37,821 bases of DNA from DATMBL01 sp050735975 (GTDB lineage Bacteria; Desulfobacterota; Binatia; UBA9968): the NCBI GenBank assembly GCA_050735975.1, contig JBOHVS010000079.1:1-37821 (forward strand). Direction: 5' to 3'. Each line of letters opens with the position of its first letter. Within the stretch, counting starts at the first letter, position 1. The notes below the pieces were generated by a model, which worked only from the letters and a program-made list of their open reading frames with translations, searched no databases and had not been told where the DNA came from. Positions 6,073-14,427 of the stretch are shown here, piece after piece. The position numbers and the translations under genes are program-made.

Positions 6073-8361
6073 ATGGCAAAAGCTGAATACACGGTATTGG
6101 GCACAAGTATTCCGAGAATCGGCGGCGTCGAGCGCGTCATCGGCGCCGGCATCTACGGTATCGACCTTGCCCTGAAGGACGAGCTGCACGGCGGCATTTT
6201 GCGCAGCCAGCACGCCCACGCGAAAATCGCCAGCATCGACACCAGCGAAGCCAAAGCGGTTCCCGGCGTTCACGCTGTGGTCACGGCCGCCGATGCGCCG
6301 GACGTGCGCTACGGCCGCACCTACATCGACAGATACATGCTGGCGAAAACCAAAGTGCGCTACATGGGCGATCCGGTGGCGGCAGTAGCAGCCGACAGTC
6401 CGGCCATCGTCAAGCAGGCTCTCAAAAAGATCAAAGTCGTTTACGAACCTCTGCCGGTGGTCATCGATGGAGAAGAGGCCATGAAGCCGGAAGCGCCAAC
6501 CCTGCACGATGACATGCCGCTGCCGAAGAATTTGCCTGCTGACGCCAAGGTGAAAAACGTCTGCAGCTATACAGCCGTCCGTGTCGGCGATCCCGACAAG
6601 GCCATGGCGGAAGCCGACCTGGTGGTCGATGAAGTCTACGAGACCAAAATGATCCACCCGCAGTACCTCGAGCCGAGAATCGCCGCGGCGCAGGTCGAAC
6701 CGGACGGCAGAATTACCGTGTGGGCCAACGCGCAAGCGCCATTCAGCGTCCGCACCGACGTCGCCCGATTGCTCAAGGTGCCGCTCAACAAAGTGCGGGT
6801 GCTGTCCGCGGAGCTGGGCGGCGGCTTCGGCGGCAAGGCCAGCGGAATTACTTCAGGCGCCGCCATCGAGCCCATCTGCGCGCTCCTGGCGGTCAAAGCC
6901 AAGCGGCCGGTAATGATCGTCCTCGACAAAGCGGAGGAAACGATTTCCACGACGATCCGCTCCGGCGCGAAGATGTACATCAAGACGGGCGTGAAGAAAG
7001 ACGGCGCCATCGTCGCTCGCCAGGGCAAGGTGGTTTACGATGCCGGCGCGTATTCCGGCTTCGGCGCCATGGCCGCCGCCCGTTGCACGAACATGCTCGG
7101 CGGCTGGTACTTGATGCCCAACTGTCACATCGACGGCTACGTCGTTTACACCAACAAACAGGTTTGCGGACCGGTGCGCGGACCCGGCGGGCCGCAGGCC
7201 GCTTTCGCCGTCGAGTCGCACATGGATTCCATCGCCGCGAAATTGAATATGGACCCGGTGGAATTCCGCCTCAAAAATACGCCCAAGCCCGGCGATAAGA
7301 TCATCGGTGTTCCCAAGCTACGCGATGTTTCTTTGGGTGAAACAATCCGCACGGCCGCCGAAAAGATTGGCTGGGGCAAAGTGAAACTGGACAAGAACCA
7401 GGGCATCGGTATCGCCACCGGCTCATGGATCGAAAGCTCCGGCCCCGGAGGCGGCGCCATCGTCAAAGTCAACGAAGACGGTTCGGTTACGGTTCATATC
7501 GGCAAGATCGATATGGGCACAGCTCCGAGGTTCGGCATCCCGCTAATCGCCGCCGAAGAGCTGGGCGTACCGGTGAGCGATGTCACGGTGCTCAATGTCG
7601 ACACCGACGCCAGTCCATGGGATGCGGGCACCGTCGGTAGCCGGGCAATCCTGGTTTCCGGCACAGCAACCCGGCTCGCCGCCATCGACGCGCGCAATCA
7701 GCTCTTCAAATTGGCCGCAAGCCAGCTCGAAGCAAGCCCGGACGATCTGGAAATCAAGGACAAACAAATTCGCGTCAAAGGGACGCCGGCGAAATCCATT
7801 TCGCTCGCCACTGTTGCAACCGCCGCACACACCGTGATCGGCGAAGTGATCGGCCGAGGCTACTGCGATAATAAAGCGATGGAAGCCGAGGAAAAAGCCC
7901 GCGGCAGCTCGCAGCCGTTCACGGCGCATGCGTGTATCGTCGAAGTCAATCCGGATACCGGCAATTTGAAGATTTTGAAATACGTCGCGGTGCACGACAT
8001 CGGCTTCCCCATCCACCCCGTAGCCGTCGAAGGACAAATCGAAGGCGCGACTGCGATGAGCATCGGCCAGGCGCTGTGCGAACAAGTCGTGTTCGACGAT
8101 AAAGGGAGAACGATGAACCCATCCTTCGTCGACTACTTGATGCCGACCATCAATATGATGCCGCGCATCGAAACGACCCTCGTCCACGGCTATCCCGGCG
8201 CCGGTCCCTACGGCGCCAAAGGCGCCGGCGAGATCGGCTGCGTGCCGCCCATGGCGGCCATCGCCAACGCCATCTACAACGCGACGGGCGTCCGCATCAG
8301 GAAACTCCCGCTCAGTCCGGAAAACGTGCTCCGGGCATTGCGCGAAGCCCGTCAACAATGA
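6073..8361 (+). CDS. Molybdenum hydroxylase large (molybdopterin-binding) subunit, xanthine dehydrogenase family
   Basis: 762 residues carrying the molybdenum cofactor and active site. An N-terminal a/b-hammerhead domain (about 15-120) is followed by cofactor-binding regions: GGGFGGK near residue 251, GPVRGPGGPQAAF near 367, and the C-terminal GAKGAGEIGCVPPMAA near 714, whose glutamate corresponds to the catalytic base of this family. The AYXCSFR loop that marks form I CO dehydrogenase is absent, so oxidation of CO is unlikely; hydroxylation of an aromatic acyl-CoA, a heterocycle or an aldehyde fits better, as inference. The start has AAGGAGC about nine bases upstream. No CoxD/XdhC-type maturation gene is in the window. 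Assignment to the family is firm, the substrate is unknown. Confidence 0.93.
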   Translation: MAKAEYTVLGTSIPRIGGVERVIGAGIYGIDLALKDELHGGILRSQHAHAKIASIDTSEAKAVPGVHAVVTAADAPDVRYGRTYIDRYMLAKTKVRYMGDPVAAVAADSPAIVKQALKKIKVVYEPLPVVIDGEEAMKPEAPTLHDDMPLPKNLPADAKVKNVCSYTAVRVGDPDKAMAEADLVVDEVYETKMIHPQYLEPRIAAAQVEPDGRITVWANAQAPFSVRTDVARLLKVPLNKVRVLSAELGGGFGGKASGITSGAAIEPICALLAVKAKRPVMIVLDKAEETISTTIRSGAKMYIKTGVKKDGAIVARQGKVVYDAGAYSGFGAMAAARCTNMLGGWYLMPNCHIDGYVVYTNKQVCGPVRGPGGPQAAFAVESHMDSIAAKLNMDPVEFRLKNTPKPGDKIIGVPKLRDVSLGETIRTAAEKIGWGKVKLDKNQGIGIATGSWIESSGPGGGAIVKVNEDGSVTVHIGKIDMGTAPRFGIPLIAAEELGVPVSDVTVLNVDTDASPWDAGTVGSRAILVSGTATRLAAIDARNQLFKLAASQLEASPDDLEIKDKQIRVKGTPAKSISLATVATAAHTVIGEVIGRGYCDNKAMEAEEKARGSSQPFTAHACIVEVNPDTGNLKILKYVAVHDIGFPIHPVAVEGQIEGATAMSIGQALCEQVVFDDKGRTMNPSFVDYLMPTINMMPRIETTLVHGYPGAGPYGAKGAGEIGCVPPMAAIANAIYNATGVRIRKLPLSPENVLRALREARQQ

Positions 8362-8374
8362 CGTAAGAAACTGA

Positions 8375-8434
8375 AACCGCAGAGACGCCGAGTACGCAAA
8401 GAAATTCTTTGTGACCTTCGCCTGCTTTGCGGTT
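8375..8434. repeat. Inverted repeat after the hydroxylase operon, same family as 5860-5936
   Basis: Arms at 8375-8401 (AACCGCAGAGACGCC...) and 8407-8434 (...GCTTTGCGGTT) pair imperfectly around a very short loop, 13 bases after the large-subunit stop codon. The arms share the TTTGCGGTTAA ending with the string at 37180-37200. It could act as an mRNA 3' end stabiliser or weak terminator, but resemblance to other copies indicates a dispersed repeat. Confidence 0.65.
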
Positions 8435-8563
8435 AACAATTGAGACAAAAACAACCCTGGACATCGAGCGGCGAAGGGGTATAGGGTTAGTTTCAGGGCT
8501 CGCGTTGCATCGTTTTGCACTCCCGTGCGGATCTTTCAATCTGATCGACAAGCGATCAGTAAA

Positions 8564-9322
8564 ATGTTTTTCCGGTCACAAACTTTCTTAAAGACGATTT
8601 GTTTTGCCGTCGTGCTATCCGTCGCCGTGCCTGCGGCGATGGCGCAAACAGCCGGGAAAATCCCCCGCGAAGTGATCGACCATGCCGCAGCCCATGGAAC
8701 GGTGTTGGTGCTCGTCGGTTTGAGCGTGCCTTGGCAAATGGAATCGAAGCTAAGCACAGACGCGGCACGCGCGCAGCGTGACGCCATCGCCTCGATTCAG
8801 AGAGATCTATTGACCGAGTTGGCGGGAAGAAAATATAAGATTATTCGCCGCTATGAAGAGGTTCCGGGCATCTCCTTGGAGGTCGGCGCCGATGCTTTGG
8901 CGGAGTTGGCGCGCTCCCCGATGGTAACAAACGTCTTGCTCGACCGGCCCGCAGCGAGTTTGGCGAACGAGGCGGCGGTGGAAAATGGGGAGAGTGTGGC
9001 CGCGGAGAAAGTCCCGTCAAATCTCTTCAAACGGGCCGCAGACAATGGCACCGTGCTCGTGTTAGCGGGATTACGCGCGCCCTGGCAGCGCGAAGATACA
9101 CTGAGCGATGAAATGATAGCTTTGCAGCGAACGGCGATTTTAAACGCGCAGAGTTACATCTTGGCGGAGCTGGCCGGGACGCAGTATAAAGTCATGCGCC
9201 TCTATGCAAAAATACCCGGCATCGCGCTCCGAGTCGGGTTGGATGCGTTGAAGGTGTTGGAAAGGTCTCCGGCGGTGACTAACGTGTTGCCGGACCGTCC
9301 CATGCGACCGTCGTCGCAATAG
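8564..9322 (+). CDS. Secreted protein of two tandem inhibitor-I9/S8-propeptide-like repeats
   Basis: 252 residues. A clear signal peptide (1-27, ending AAMAQ) is followed by two homologous units, about residues 45-129 and 162-246. Shared strings are GTVLVL.GL..PWQ, AELAG..YK, the PGI.L.VG.DAL motif and RSP.VTNVL.DRP. The pattern (Q-rich helix, then a PG strand, then L..SP.V..V..DRP) is that of the subtilisin propeptide / inhibitor I9 fold, which chaperones and inhibits S8 proteases. No protease domain is present here and no S8 protease gene is in the window, so the product may be a free-standing periplasmic protease inhibitor or chaperone; this is inference. The start at 8564 (ATG) is preferred over GTG at 8525 because it begins the signal peptide; neither has a good ribosome site. 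Confidence 0.72.
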   Translation: MFFRSQTFLKTICFAVVLSVAVPAAMAQTAGKIPREVIDHAAAHGTVLVLVGLSVPWQMESKLSTDAARAQRDAIASIQRDLLTELAGRKYKIIRRYEEVPGISLEVGADALAELARSPMVTNVLLDRPAASLANEAAVENGESVAAEKVPSNLFKRAADNGTVLVLAGLRAPWQREDTLSDEMIALQRTAILNAQSYILAELAGTQYKVMRLYAKIPGIALRVGLDALKVLERSPAVTNVLPDRPMRPSSQ

Positions 9323-9557
9323 AGAACGGCGTTGCCCGTGCTCCCCGTGAAAACACGTGCAGTCCTTCGCCTTGCTCTAGCCCAGCTCTAGCCCGCATTA
9401 TTCATACTGTTTCAGACTGCAACAGCGCCGCTCCTTCTCCGTCGTCCGTGAATAATCCCTGCTATGAGTCTGCCGTCACCGTTCTTTGCTCCCCGGCTTG
9501 TCCATGCTCTTGACGTCTGGTATTCACAGCGTCAGAAATCACGCGGGATAGCTTGCT

Positions 9558-11378
9558 ATGACCCCGTTGTTGCAGAAGTGGAATGAAGTCTGTCGCTCCT
9601 TCGCGCACACTCCCCGCGCCGTCGAGCTGGTATGGCAAACCAACCGGTTGGCGACAACGGGCTTGGGCTTTCTCACCCTGGGTGGAGCGCTCCTGCCGGC
9701 GTCGCAAGCCTGGGTAGGGAAGCTCATCGTCGACGGCGTGGTGGCATCTATCCGGGGTGGCGCCAGCCCCGAACAGATCAAGACGGTTTTTTTCTACTTG
9801 ATCATCGAGTTGAGTCTTTTCCTGCTCAGCACTTTGCTCAACCACGCGCGCAGGCTGGTCCAACAACTGATTCAACTACAGCTCGCCAATCGCATTCGCG
9901 GCGACATCATCCGCAAGGCGTTGACTTTGGATCTCGCTCATTTCGAACACCCTGAATTTTACGACCGCTTGCAAAACGCCCGCCGCGAATCGGGTTACAA
10001 GCCCGTAGGCCTGATCAATGACACTTTCCTCATCGTGCAGAACACGATTACCTTGCTCTCATTTGCCGTGCTACTGCTGCGCTTCAGTCCCTGGCTCGTA
10101 GTCATCCTCCTAGTCACGAGCATCCCCGCTTTCATTGCCGAGACACGGTTCTCGGAACAAGGCTTCAGGCTGCTCACCCGCCGGGCGCCCGAAACCCGGC
10201 AGGTCAATTATCTCGCGCGGCTGCTGACCGAGGATGCCTCGGCCAAGGAGATCAAGCTTTTCAATCTTGGAGAGACTTTGCTCACGCGCTACATGACTCT
10301 TTTCGAAAAGTTTTTTCAGGAAGACAAGTCGCTTGCGCTCAGGCGCGCGGTCGTGGGATTCGGTTTGGGTCTCATCGCCACCTTGGGATTTTACGGCTCC
10401 TATGCGTGGATCGTCTGGCGCACCGTGCAGGGCAGGATCTCGCTCGGCGACATGACCCTTTACCTGGCTATTTTCCGCCAGGGCCAATCCACGTTTCAGG
10501 CCATTCTGTCGGCCGTCGGCACCATTTACGAAAACAATCTGTTCATGGCCCACCTTTTCGATTTTCTCCGGTTGAAACCCCAGATGGGCGTCGCCGCTCG
10601 ACATCAAGCGCCGGCGGTTTCCCCGGGCGGCGGCATCGAATTTCGCGGCGTTGGGTTTCGCTACCCGGAAAGCGAAGACTGGGCACTCCGCGACATCGGC
10701 CTCAGCATCCGCCCCGGCGAGAAAATCGCGTTGGTGGGACCGAACGGCGCCGGTAAAACCACCTTGATCAAGCTCTTAAGCCGCCTCTACGATCCTACCG
10801 AGGGCGTGATATTGATTGACGGCATCGACATTCGCGAGCTGGACCCGCTTGACCTACGCCGCAGAATCGGGGTCATTTTTCAGGACTTCGTGCGCTATCA
10901 CCTACCGGCCGGCGAGAACATCGGCTTTGGCCAGGTTGAAGCATTGGACAGGCTGGACCGAATCGTCGAATCGGCCCGCAAGAGCGGCGCCCATCCGATC
11001 ATTGAAAATCTGCCGGACGGCTACCAGACCATGCTCGGCCGCTGGTTTCACGGCGGGCATGAGTTCTCCGTGGGACAATGGCAGAAGATCGCTCTGGCGC
11101 GCGCCTTTATGAGAGATGCGGAGATATTGGTTTTGGATGAGCCCACCGCTTCTTTGGACGCCGCAACCGAATGCGAGATCTTCCGTCACTTTCAAGAACT
11201 CACCGCAGGGAAAATGGCGATCCTCATCTCGCACCGGTTTTCCACCGTGCGCATGGCGGACCGCATTGTCGTTATTCAGGAGGGCCGGATTGCGGAAGTC
11301 GGCAACCACCATGAGCTGCTGCGCCAGGAAGGCATCTACGCCCGTCTGTTCAGCATGCAAGCCGAGGGATACCGTTGA
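9558..11378 (+). CDS. ABC exporter, fused transmembrane and ATP-binding domains (MsbA/HlyB class)
   Basis: 606 residues. Residues about 25-320 hold the membrane domain with several hydrophobic spans (for example TLSLLSFAVLLLRFSPWLVV-like and GLIATLGFYGSYAWIVW regions). The nucleotide-binding domain has a Walker A GPNGAGKTT near 395, a Q-loop FQDF, a signature FSVGQWQK near 502 in place of LSGGQ, Walker B ILVLDEPT near 523 and the H-loop ISHR near 557. All catalytic elements are present, so it should be an active half-transporter working as a dimer. The FSVGQWQ variant is a recognised pattern in a subgroup of bacterial exporters. Substrate (lipid, peptide or drug) is unknown. It is transcribed alone; the next gene is on the other strand. 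Confidence 0.92.
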   Translation: MTPLLQKWNEVCRSFAHTPRAVELVWQTNRLATTGLGFLTLGGALLPASQAWVGKLIVDGVVASIRGGASPEQIKTVFFYLIIELSLFLLSTLLNHARRLVQQLIQLQLANRIRGDIIRKALTLDLAHFEHPEFYDRLQNARRESGYKPVGLINDTFLIVQNTITLLSFAVLLLRFSPWLVVILLVTSIPAFIAETRFSEQGFRLLTRRAPETRQVNYLARLLTEDASAKEIKLFNLGETLLTRYMTLFEKFFQEDKSLALRRAVVGFGLGLIATLGFYGSYAWIVWRTVQGRISLGDMTLYLAIFRQGQSTFQAILSAVGTIYENNLFMAHLFDFLRLKPQMGVAARHQAPAVSPGGGIEFRGVGFRYPESEDWALRDIGLSIRPGEKIALVGPNGAGKTTLIKLLSRLYDPTEGVILIDGIDIRELDPLDLRRRIGVIFQDFVRYHLPAGENIGFGQVEALDRLDRIVESARKSGAHPIIENLPDGYQTMLGRWFHGGHEFSVGQWQKIALARAFMRDAEILVLDEPTASLDAATECEIFRHFQELTAGKMAILISHRFSTVRMADRIVVIQEGRIAEVGNHHELLRQEGIYARLFSMQAEGYR

Positions 11379-11455
11379 TGTATTCGACTATGCGCGCCGC
11401 CGGCATGTTGCTTCGTGTACTTTGCGCCCTTTGCCGGCGACAATCCGAATCGCGC

Positions 11456-11893
11456 TCACGAGCGCGCGAGTTCTTCGAATGAAGGCTCGGGCATACCCGC
11501 CTTCCAAGTGGGATCGCGCAACTCCAGCCGGTTGCCGGTCGGATCGAAGAAATAAAGTTCCCGTCCCGTGAAGAAACCCTTCGCGCGGTAATAGAGCCGA
11601 TCGATGGGAATCTTCTTTTCGGAGAAAATCTTACACGCCTGCACCAACGTCTCCGGGCTCACCGTAAAGGAATGGTGCACGTTATGATCCTCGACGAATG
11701 ATCTATCCACGGTCTCCGCGCGCTGGCAAAGGAGGATGTTGTGGTCCCCGACGTTGAAGCAGGACATGCCGGAATTGCCGAGCCGTCCCAACGGCTTCAG
11801 GCCGAGCAGATCGCCGTAAAACTTTTCCGATTCCGCGAGATCGTTCACCGGAATCGACCAGTGCGTGACTCCCTCGATTTTCAGTAGTCCCAT
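11456..11893 (-). CDS. VOC (glyoxalase/bleomycin-resistance fold) family protein
   Basis: 145 residues, single VOC domain of two beta-alpha-beta-beta-beta modules. First module: VTHWSIPVNDLAESEKFYGDLLGL; second: VHHSFTVSPETL, ending LYFFDPTGNRLELRDP. Histidines in THW and HHS and the glutamate in RLELRD sit where VOC metal ligands usually occur, so metal binding is plausible. An ATG at 11905 is also in frame, but the GGAGGT ribosome site lies over that codon and directs initiation at 11893. Members include glyoxalases, dioxygenases and resistance proteins, so the function is open. Convergent with the ABC exporter, 77 bases apart. Confidence 0.85.
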   Translation of the reverse strand: MGLLKIEGVTHWSIPVNDLAESEKFYGDLLGLKPLGRLGNSGMSCFNVGDHNILLCQRAETVDRSFVEDHNVHHSFTVSPETLVQACKIFSEKKIPIDRLYYRAKGFFTGRELYFFDPTGNRLELRDPTWKAGMPEPSFEELARS

Positions 11894-12357
11894 AGAGACC
11901 TCCATTCTTAACTAGGATCCCACCGGTAAAATAGGCCACGGCAAGCACACGCGTCAAGGGGAGAAGGCAGATTGGAAAGCACGACCCCGGTCAACCGCCC
12001 GGTTAATCTCACGTTCAAGGGTACAAAAAAATCGTCGTCTCTGATATATTATGCGGCAGTTATCAGCCTTCCAAAGCCTGAGACTGTGTGAACACTCCGT
12101 TCATGGTTCCCTTCGACTTCGCTGGGCAGGCTCGCTCACCACGAACGGGATGAGCATTATTAAAGTTCAAGTGTTCAAGCCGTTCGTCCTGAGCTTCGTC
12201 GAAGGACAAAGGACAGTTTTCACACAGTGTGACGTGAGAGTTGCTTCCGGTAAAATTCGTCACACCATTGGATTGGCTCCTTGCTCCCTGCTCTTTGCTC
12301 CTTGCGCTTTTTTACGGGCCTGTCGAAATCTGACAATACGGAGATGCCAAAAAAGAG
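11894..12357. other. Intergenic region, 464 bases, upstream of the topoisomerase VI operon
   Basis: Divergent spacer between the VOC gene and top6B; no protein-coding gene is convincing. It is dominated by the 146-base inverted-repeat element at 12083-12228. The top6BA promoter must lie here or inside that element; no clear consensus is seen. A short frame starting at 12344 (eleven codons, overlapping the top6B start) is probably not meaningful. Confidence 0.6.
12083..12228. repeat. MITE-like 146-base element with 14-base inverted ends
   Basis: The ends read ACTGTGTGAACACT and, inverted, ACTGTGTGAAAACT (one mismatch in 14). Inside is a second inverted repeat, CCGTTCATGGT (12097-12107) against ACCACGAACGG (12138-12148), and a CCGTTCGTCCTGAGC...GTCGAAGGAC stretch (about 12180-12206). 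Strings of this CGTTCGT/TCGAAGGAC type are familiar intergenic repeats in many bacterial genomes. There is no gene inside. No target duplication is obvious. Confidence 0.6.
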
Positions 12358-14427
12358 ATGTCTAAACTCATCATGAAGTCCAATGCCGCGACGGCCGGCA
12401 CCCAGACCTCCGAGCCGAAGGCGACAGTATCCGCGGCTGAAATGGGCGCTCGGCAGCGGGAGATTTCCGTTTCCGAGTTCTTTACCAAGAACCGCCACTT
12501 ATTGGGATTCGACAATCCGAGAAAAGCATTGCTCACCTGCGTAAAGGAGGGCGTCGATAATGCCCTTGATGCGTGTGAGGAAGCGGGGATTCTGCCTGAA
12601 GTCGTTGTCAGGCTGGAGGTGGCTTCCAACGGAAACGCGCCGCCACCCCCGAGCCAGGCGAACCGGTTCCGGATTACGGTGATCGACTACGGCCCCGGTA
12701 TCGTCCGCCAACAGATTCCGAGGATATTCGCGAAGCTTCTCTATGGATCCAAATTTCATCGGCTGCGCATGAGCCGCGGGCAGCAGGGCATCGGGATCTC
12801 CGCTGCCGGCATGTATGCGCAACTGACAACGGGAAAACCGGTACAGATTATCTCTCGCACCGGCGCGCGGACTCCGGCTCATTACTTCGAAGTCCAGATC
12901 GATACCAAGAAGAACGAGCCGCGGATTCTCGAGAAAAAGCAGATCGACTGGGAGAACCATCGCGGAACCCAGGTGACCCTCGAAATCGAAGGTCGGTACC
13001 AGAAGGGGCGCGCCTCCGTGGACGAATATCTCGAACAAACCGCCATCGCCAATCCGCACGTAAAGCTCGTCTACCACAACCCCGAGGGAGAGACCAAAGA
13101 GTATCCCCGGACCATTCACGAGCTGCCCCCCCCACCGCGTGAAATCAAGCCGCACCCCTATGGCATCGAGTTCGGGATGTTGCTCAAAATGCTCCACGAT
13201 ACCAAGAGCCACTCGCTCCCGGGGTTCCTGTCGAGCGATTTTAGCCGGGTGTCTTCCAAGCTCGCTCAGGAAATCTGCAAGGCCGCGAAGATTTCTCCGC
13301 ACACGCGGCCCCGCAACGTTCACGGAGAAACCGCCGAGACGCTCTACAAGGTGATCCAATCCACGAAGATCATGGCGCCGCCGAGCAACTGCATCTCGCC
13401 CATCGCCGAAAGGGCGATCCTCCATGGCCTGTACAAGCAAATCAAAGGAGAATTCTATACTGCAGTGACCCGTCCTCCGGCTGTGTACCGCGGCAATCCT
13501 TTTATAATCGAGGCGGGTTTGGCCTACGGCAAGGGGCCGGAAGAGGAGGCAGGTAAACCGGAGCATCAGACTGTGCCGCTTGCTGAAGGTGAGAATCAGA
13601 ACGACGACAACGAGCTGGCCCGCGTCATTCGCTACGCCAACCGCGTGCCCCTTCTCTATCAGCAGTCTGCCTGCGCGACGTTCAAGGCCGCGCTCGACAC
13701 TACTTGGCGCAACTACGGAGTTCCTCAATCCAGAGGCGCTCTTCCGGCCGGTCCCATGGTGATCTTCGTCCATATGGCCTCGGTCTGGGTCCCTTTTACC
13801 AGCGAGTCCAAGGAAGCGATCGCCGATTACGACGAGATCCGGAAGGAAATCAAGCTCGCCCTGCAAGAGTGCGGCCGGCGGCTTGGCGCCTTTGTGAGAC
13901 GACGGGAGCGGGCCAAGAGCGAGTTCCGCAGGCGCAATATTTTCGAACTCTACATCGAGGAAGTCGTGGATGCGTGCAGCCGCCTCAAGGGGGGAAAGCT
14001 GCCCAAGGAAAAACTCAAAAACCAGTTGCAAAAGATCGCCTTGAAACGGACCGGCGGGGAGAAGACAGACGAACTATTGGGACACGATGGCGGCGGCCCG
14101 GAAGGTCTGCCCCATTCGATCATCGTCACTCCCGCGGGAACCGAAGGAGAGGCGCCGGATATGACCGGCGATGGGCGAAACGATGTCGCTTCATCGAAAG
14201 AGCCCGCGCGCGAAGAAGACGAACCCTCGTTGCCGACACTACCGAAACGAAAGGCCGGGTCCACCACGAAGGCCAGGAACAAAGCGGCGAAAGTTAAACA
14301 GCAGCGCGGACCAAAGCCCGAAAGCGCGAAGCAAATGACTTTGGGTTTTGAAACGTCCGGAACAGGCGCAAAAAAGCGCAGCCAAAAGACAGGGAAAAAA
14401 CATGGCGCGAAAAAAGCTAAAAAATAA
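12358..14427 (+). CDS. top6B: DNA topoisomerase VI subunit B (GHKL ATPase)
   Basis: 689 residues. The Bergerat ATP site is intact: E64..D67-N68 in KEGVDNALDACEEAG, the DYGPGI box (D110, G112, G114) and SRGQQGIGISAAGMY (about 139-153). A helix-turn-helix-like middle region and a transducer domain follow, with VPFTSESKEAIA near residue 480 matching the conserved switch-lysine loop of the family. Together with subunit A it would form a type IIB topoisomerase that relaxes and decatenates DNA using ATP. The C-terminus is extended by about 100 residues into a lysine/alanine-rich tail (ending KKHGAKKAKK) likely to bind DNA. Archaeal subunits are usually shorter, about 530-620. The start has only a weak purine-rich site. 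Top6 is mainly archaeal and plant; presence in a bacterial context is uncommon. The gene overlaps top6A by 26 bases. Confidence 0.95.
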   Translation: MSKLIMKSNAATAGTQTSEPKATVSAAEMGARQREISVSEFFTKNRHLLGFDNPRKALLTCVKEGVDNALDACEEAGILPEVVVRLEVASNGNAPPPPSQANRFRITVIDYGPGIVRQQIPRIFAKLLYGSKFHRLRMSRGQQGIGISAAGMYAQLTTGKPVQIISRTGARTPAHYFEVQIDTKKNEPRILEKKQIDWENHRGTQVTLEIEGRYQKGRASVDEYLEQTAIANPHVKLVYHNPEGETKEYPRTIHELPPPPREIKPHPYGIEFGMLLKMLHDTKSHSLPGFLSSDFSRVSSKLAQEICKAAKISPHTRPRNVHGETAETLYKVIQSTKIMAPPSNCISPIAERAILHGLYKQIKGEFYTAVTRPPAVYRGNPFIIEAGLAYGKGPEEEAGKPEHQTVPLAEGENQNDDNELARVIRYANRVPLLYQQSACATFKAALDTTWRNYGVPQSRGALPAGPMVIFVHMASVWVPFTSESKEAIADYDEIRKEIKLALQECGRRLGAFVRRRERAKSEFRRRNIFELYIEEVVDACSRLKGGKLPKEKLKNQLQKIALKRTGGEKTDELLGHDGGGPEGLPHSIIVTPAGTEGEAPDMTGDGRNDVASSKEPAREEDEPSLPTLPKRKAGSTTKARNKAAKVKQQRGPKPESAKQMTLGFETSGTGAKKRSQKTGKKHGAKKAKK

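Noticed and set aside
4435..8361. Aerobic CO dehydrogenase (coxMSL)
   Set aside because: Gene order fits, but the large subunit lacks the AYXCSFR active-site loop.
7543..8520. Open frame of 325 codons antisense to the hydroxylase large subunit
   Set aside because: No domain; the opposite strand encodes a clear Mo-binding subunit with all motifs.
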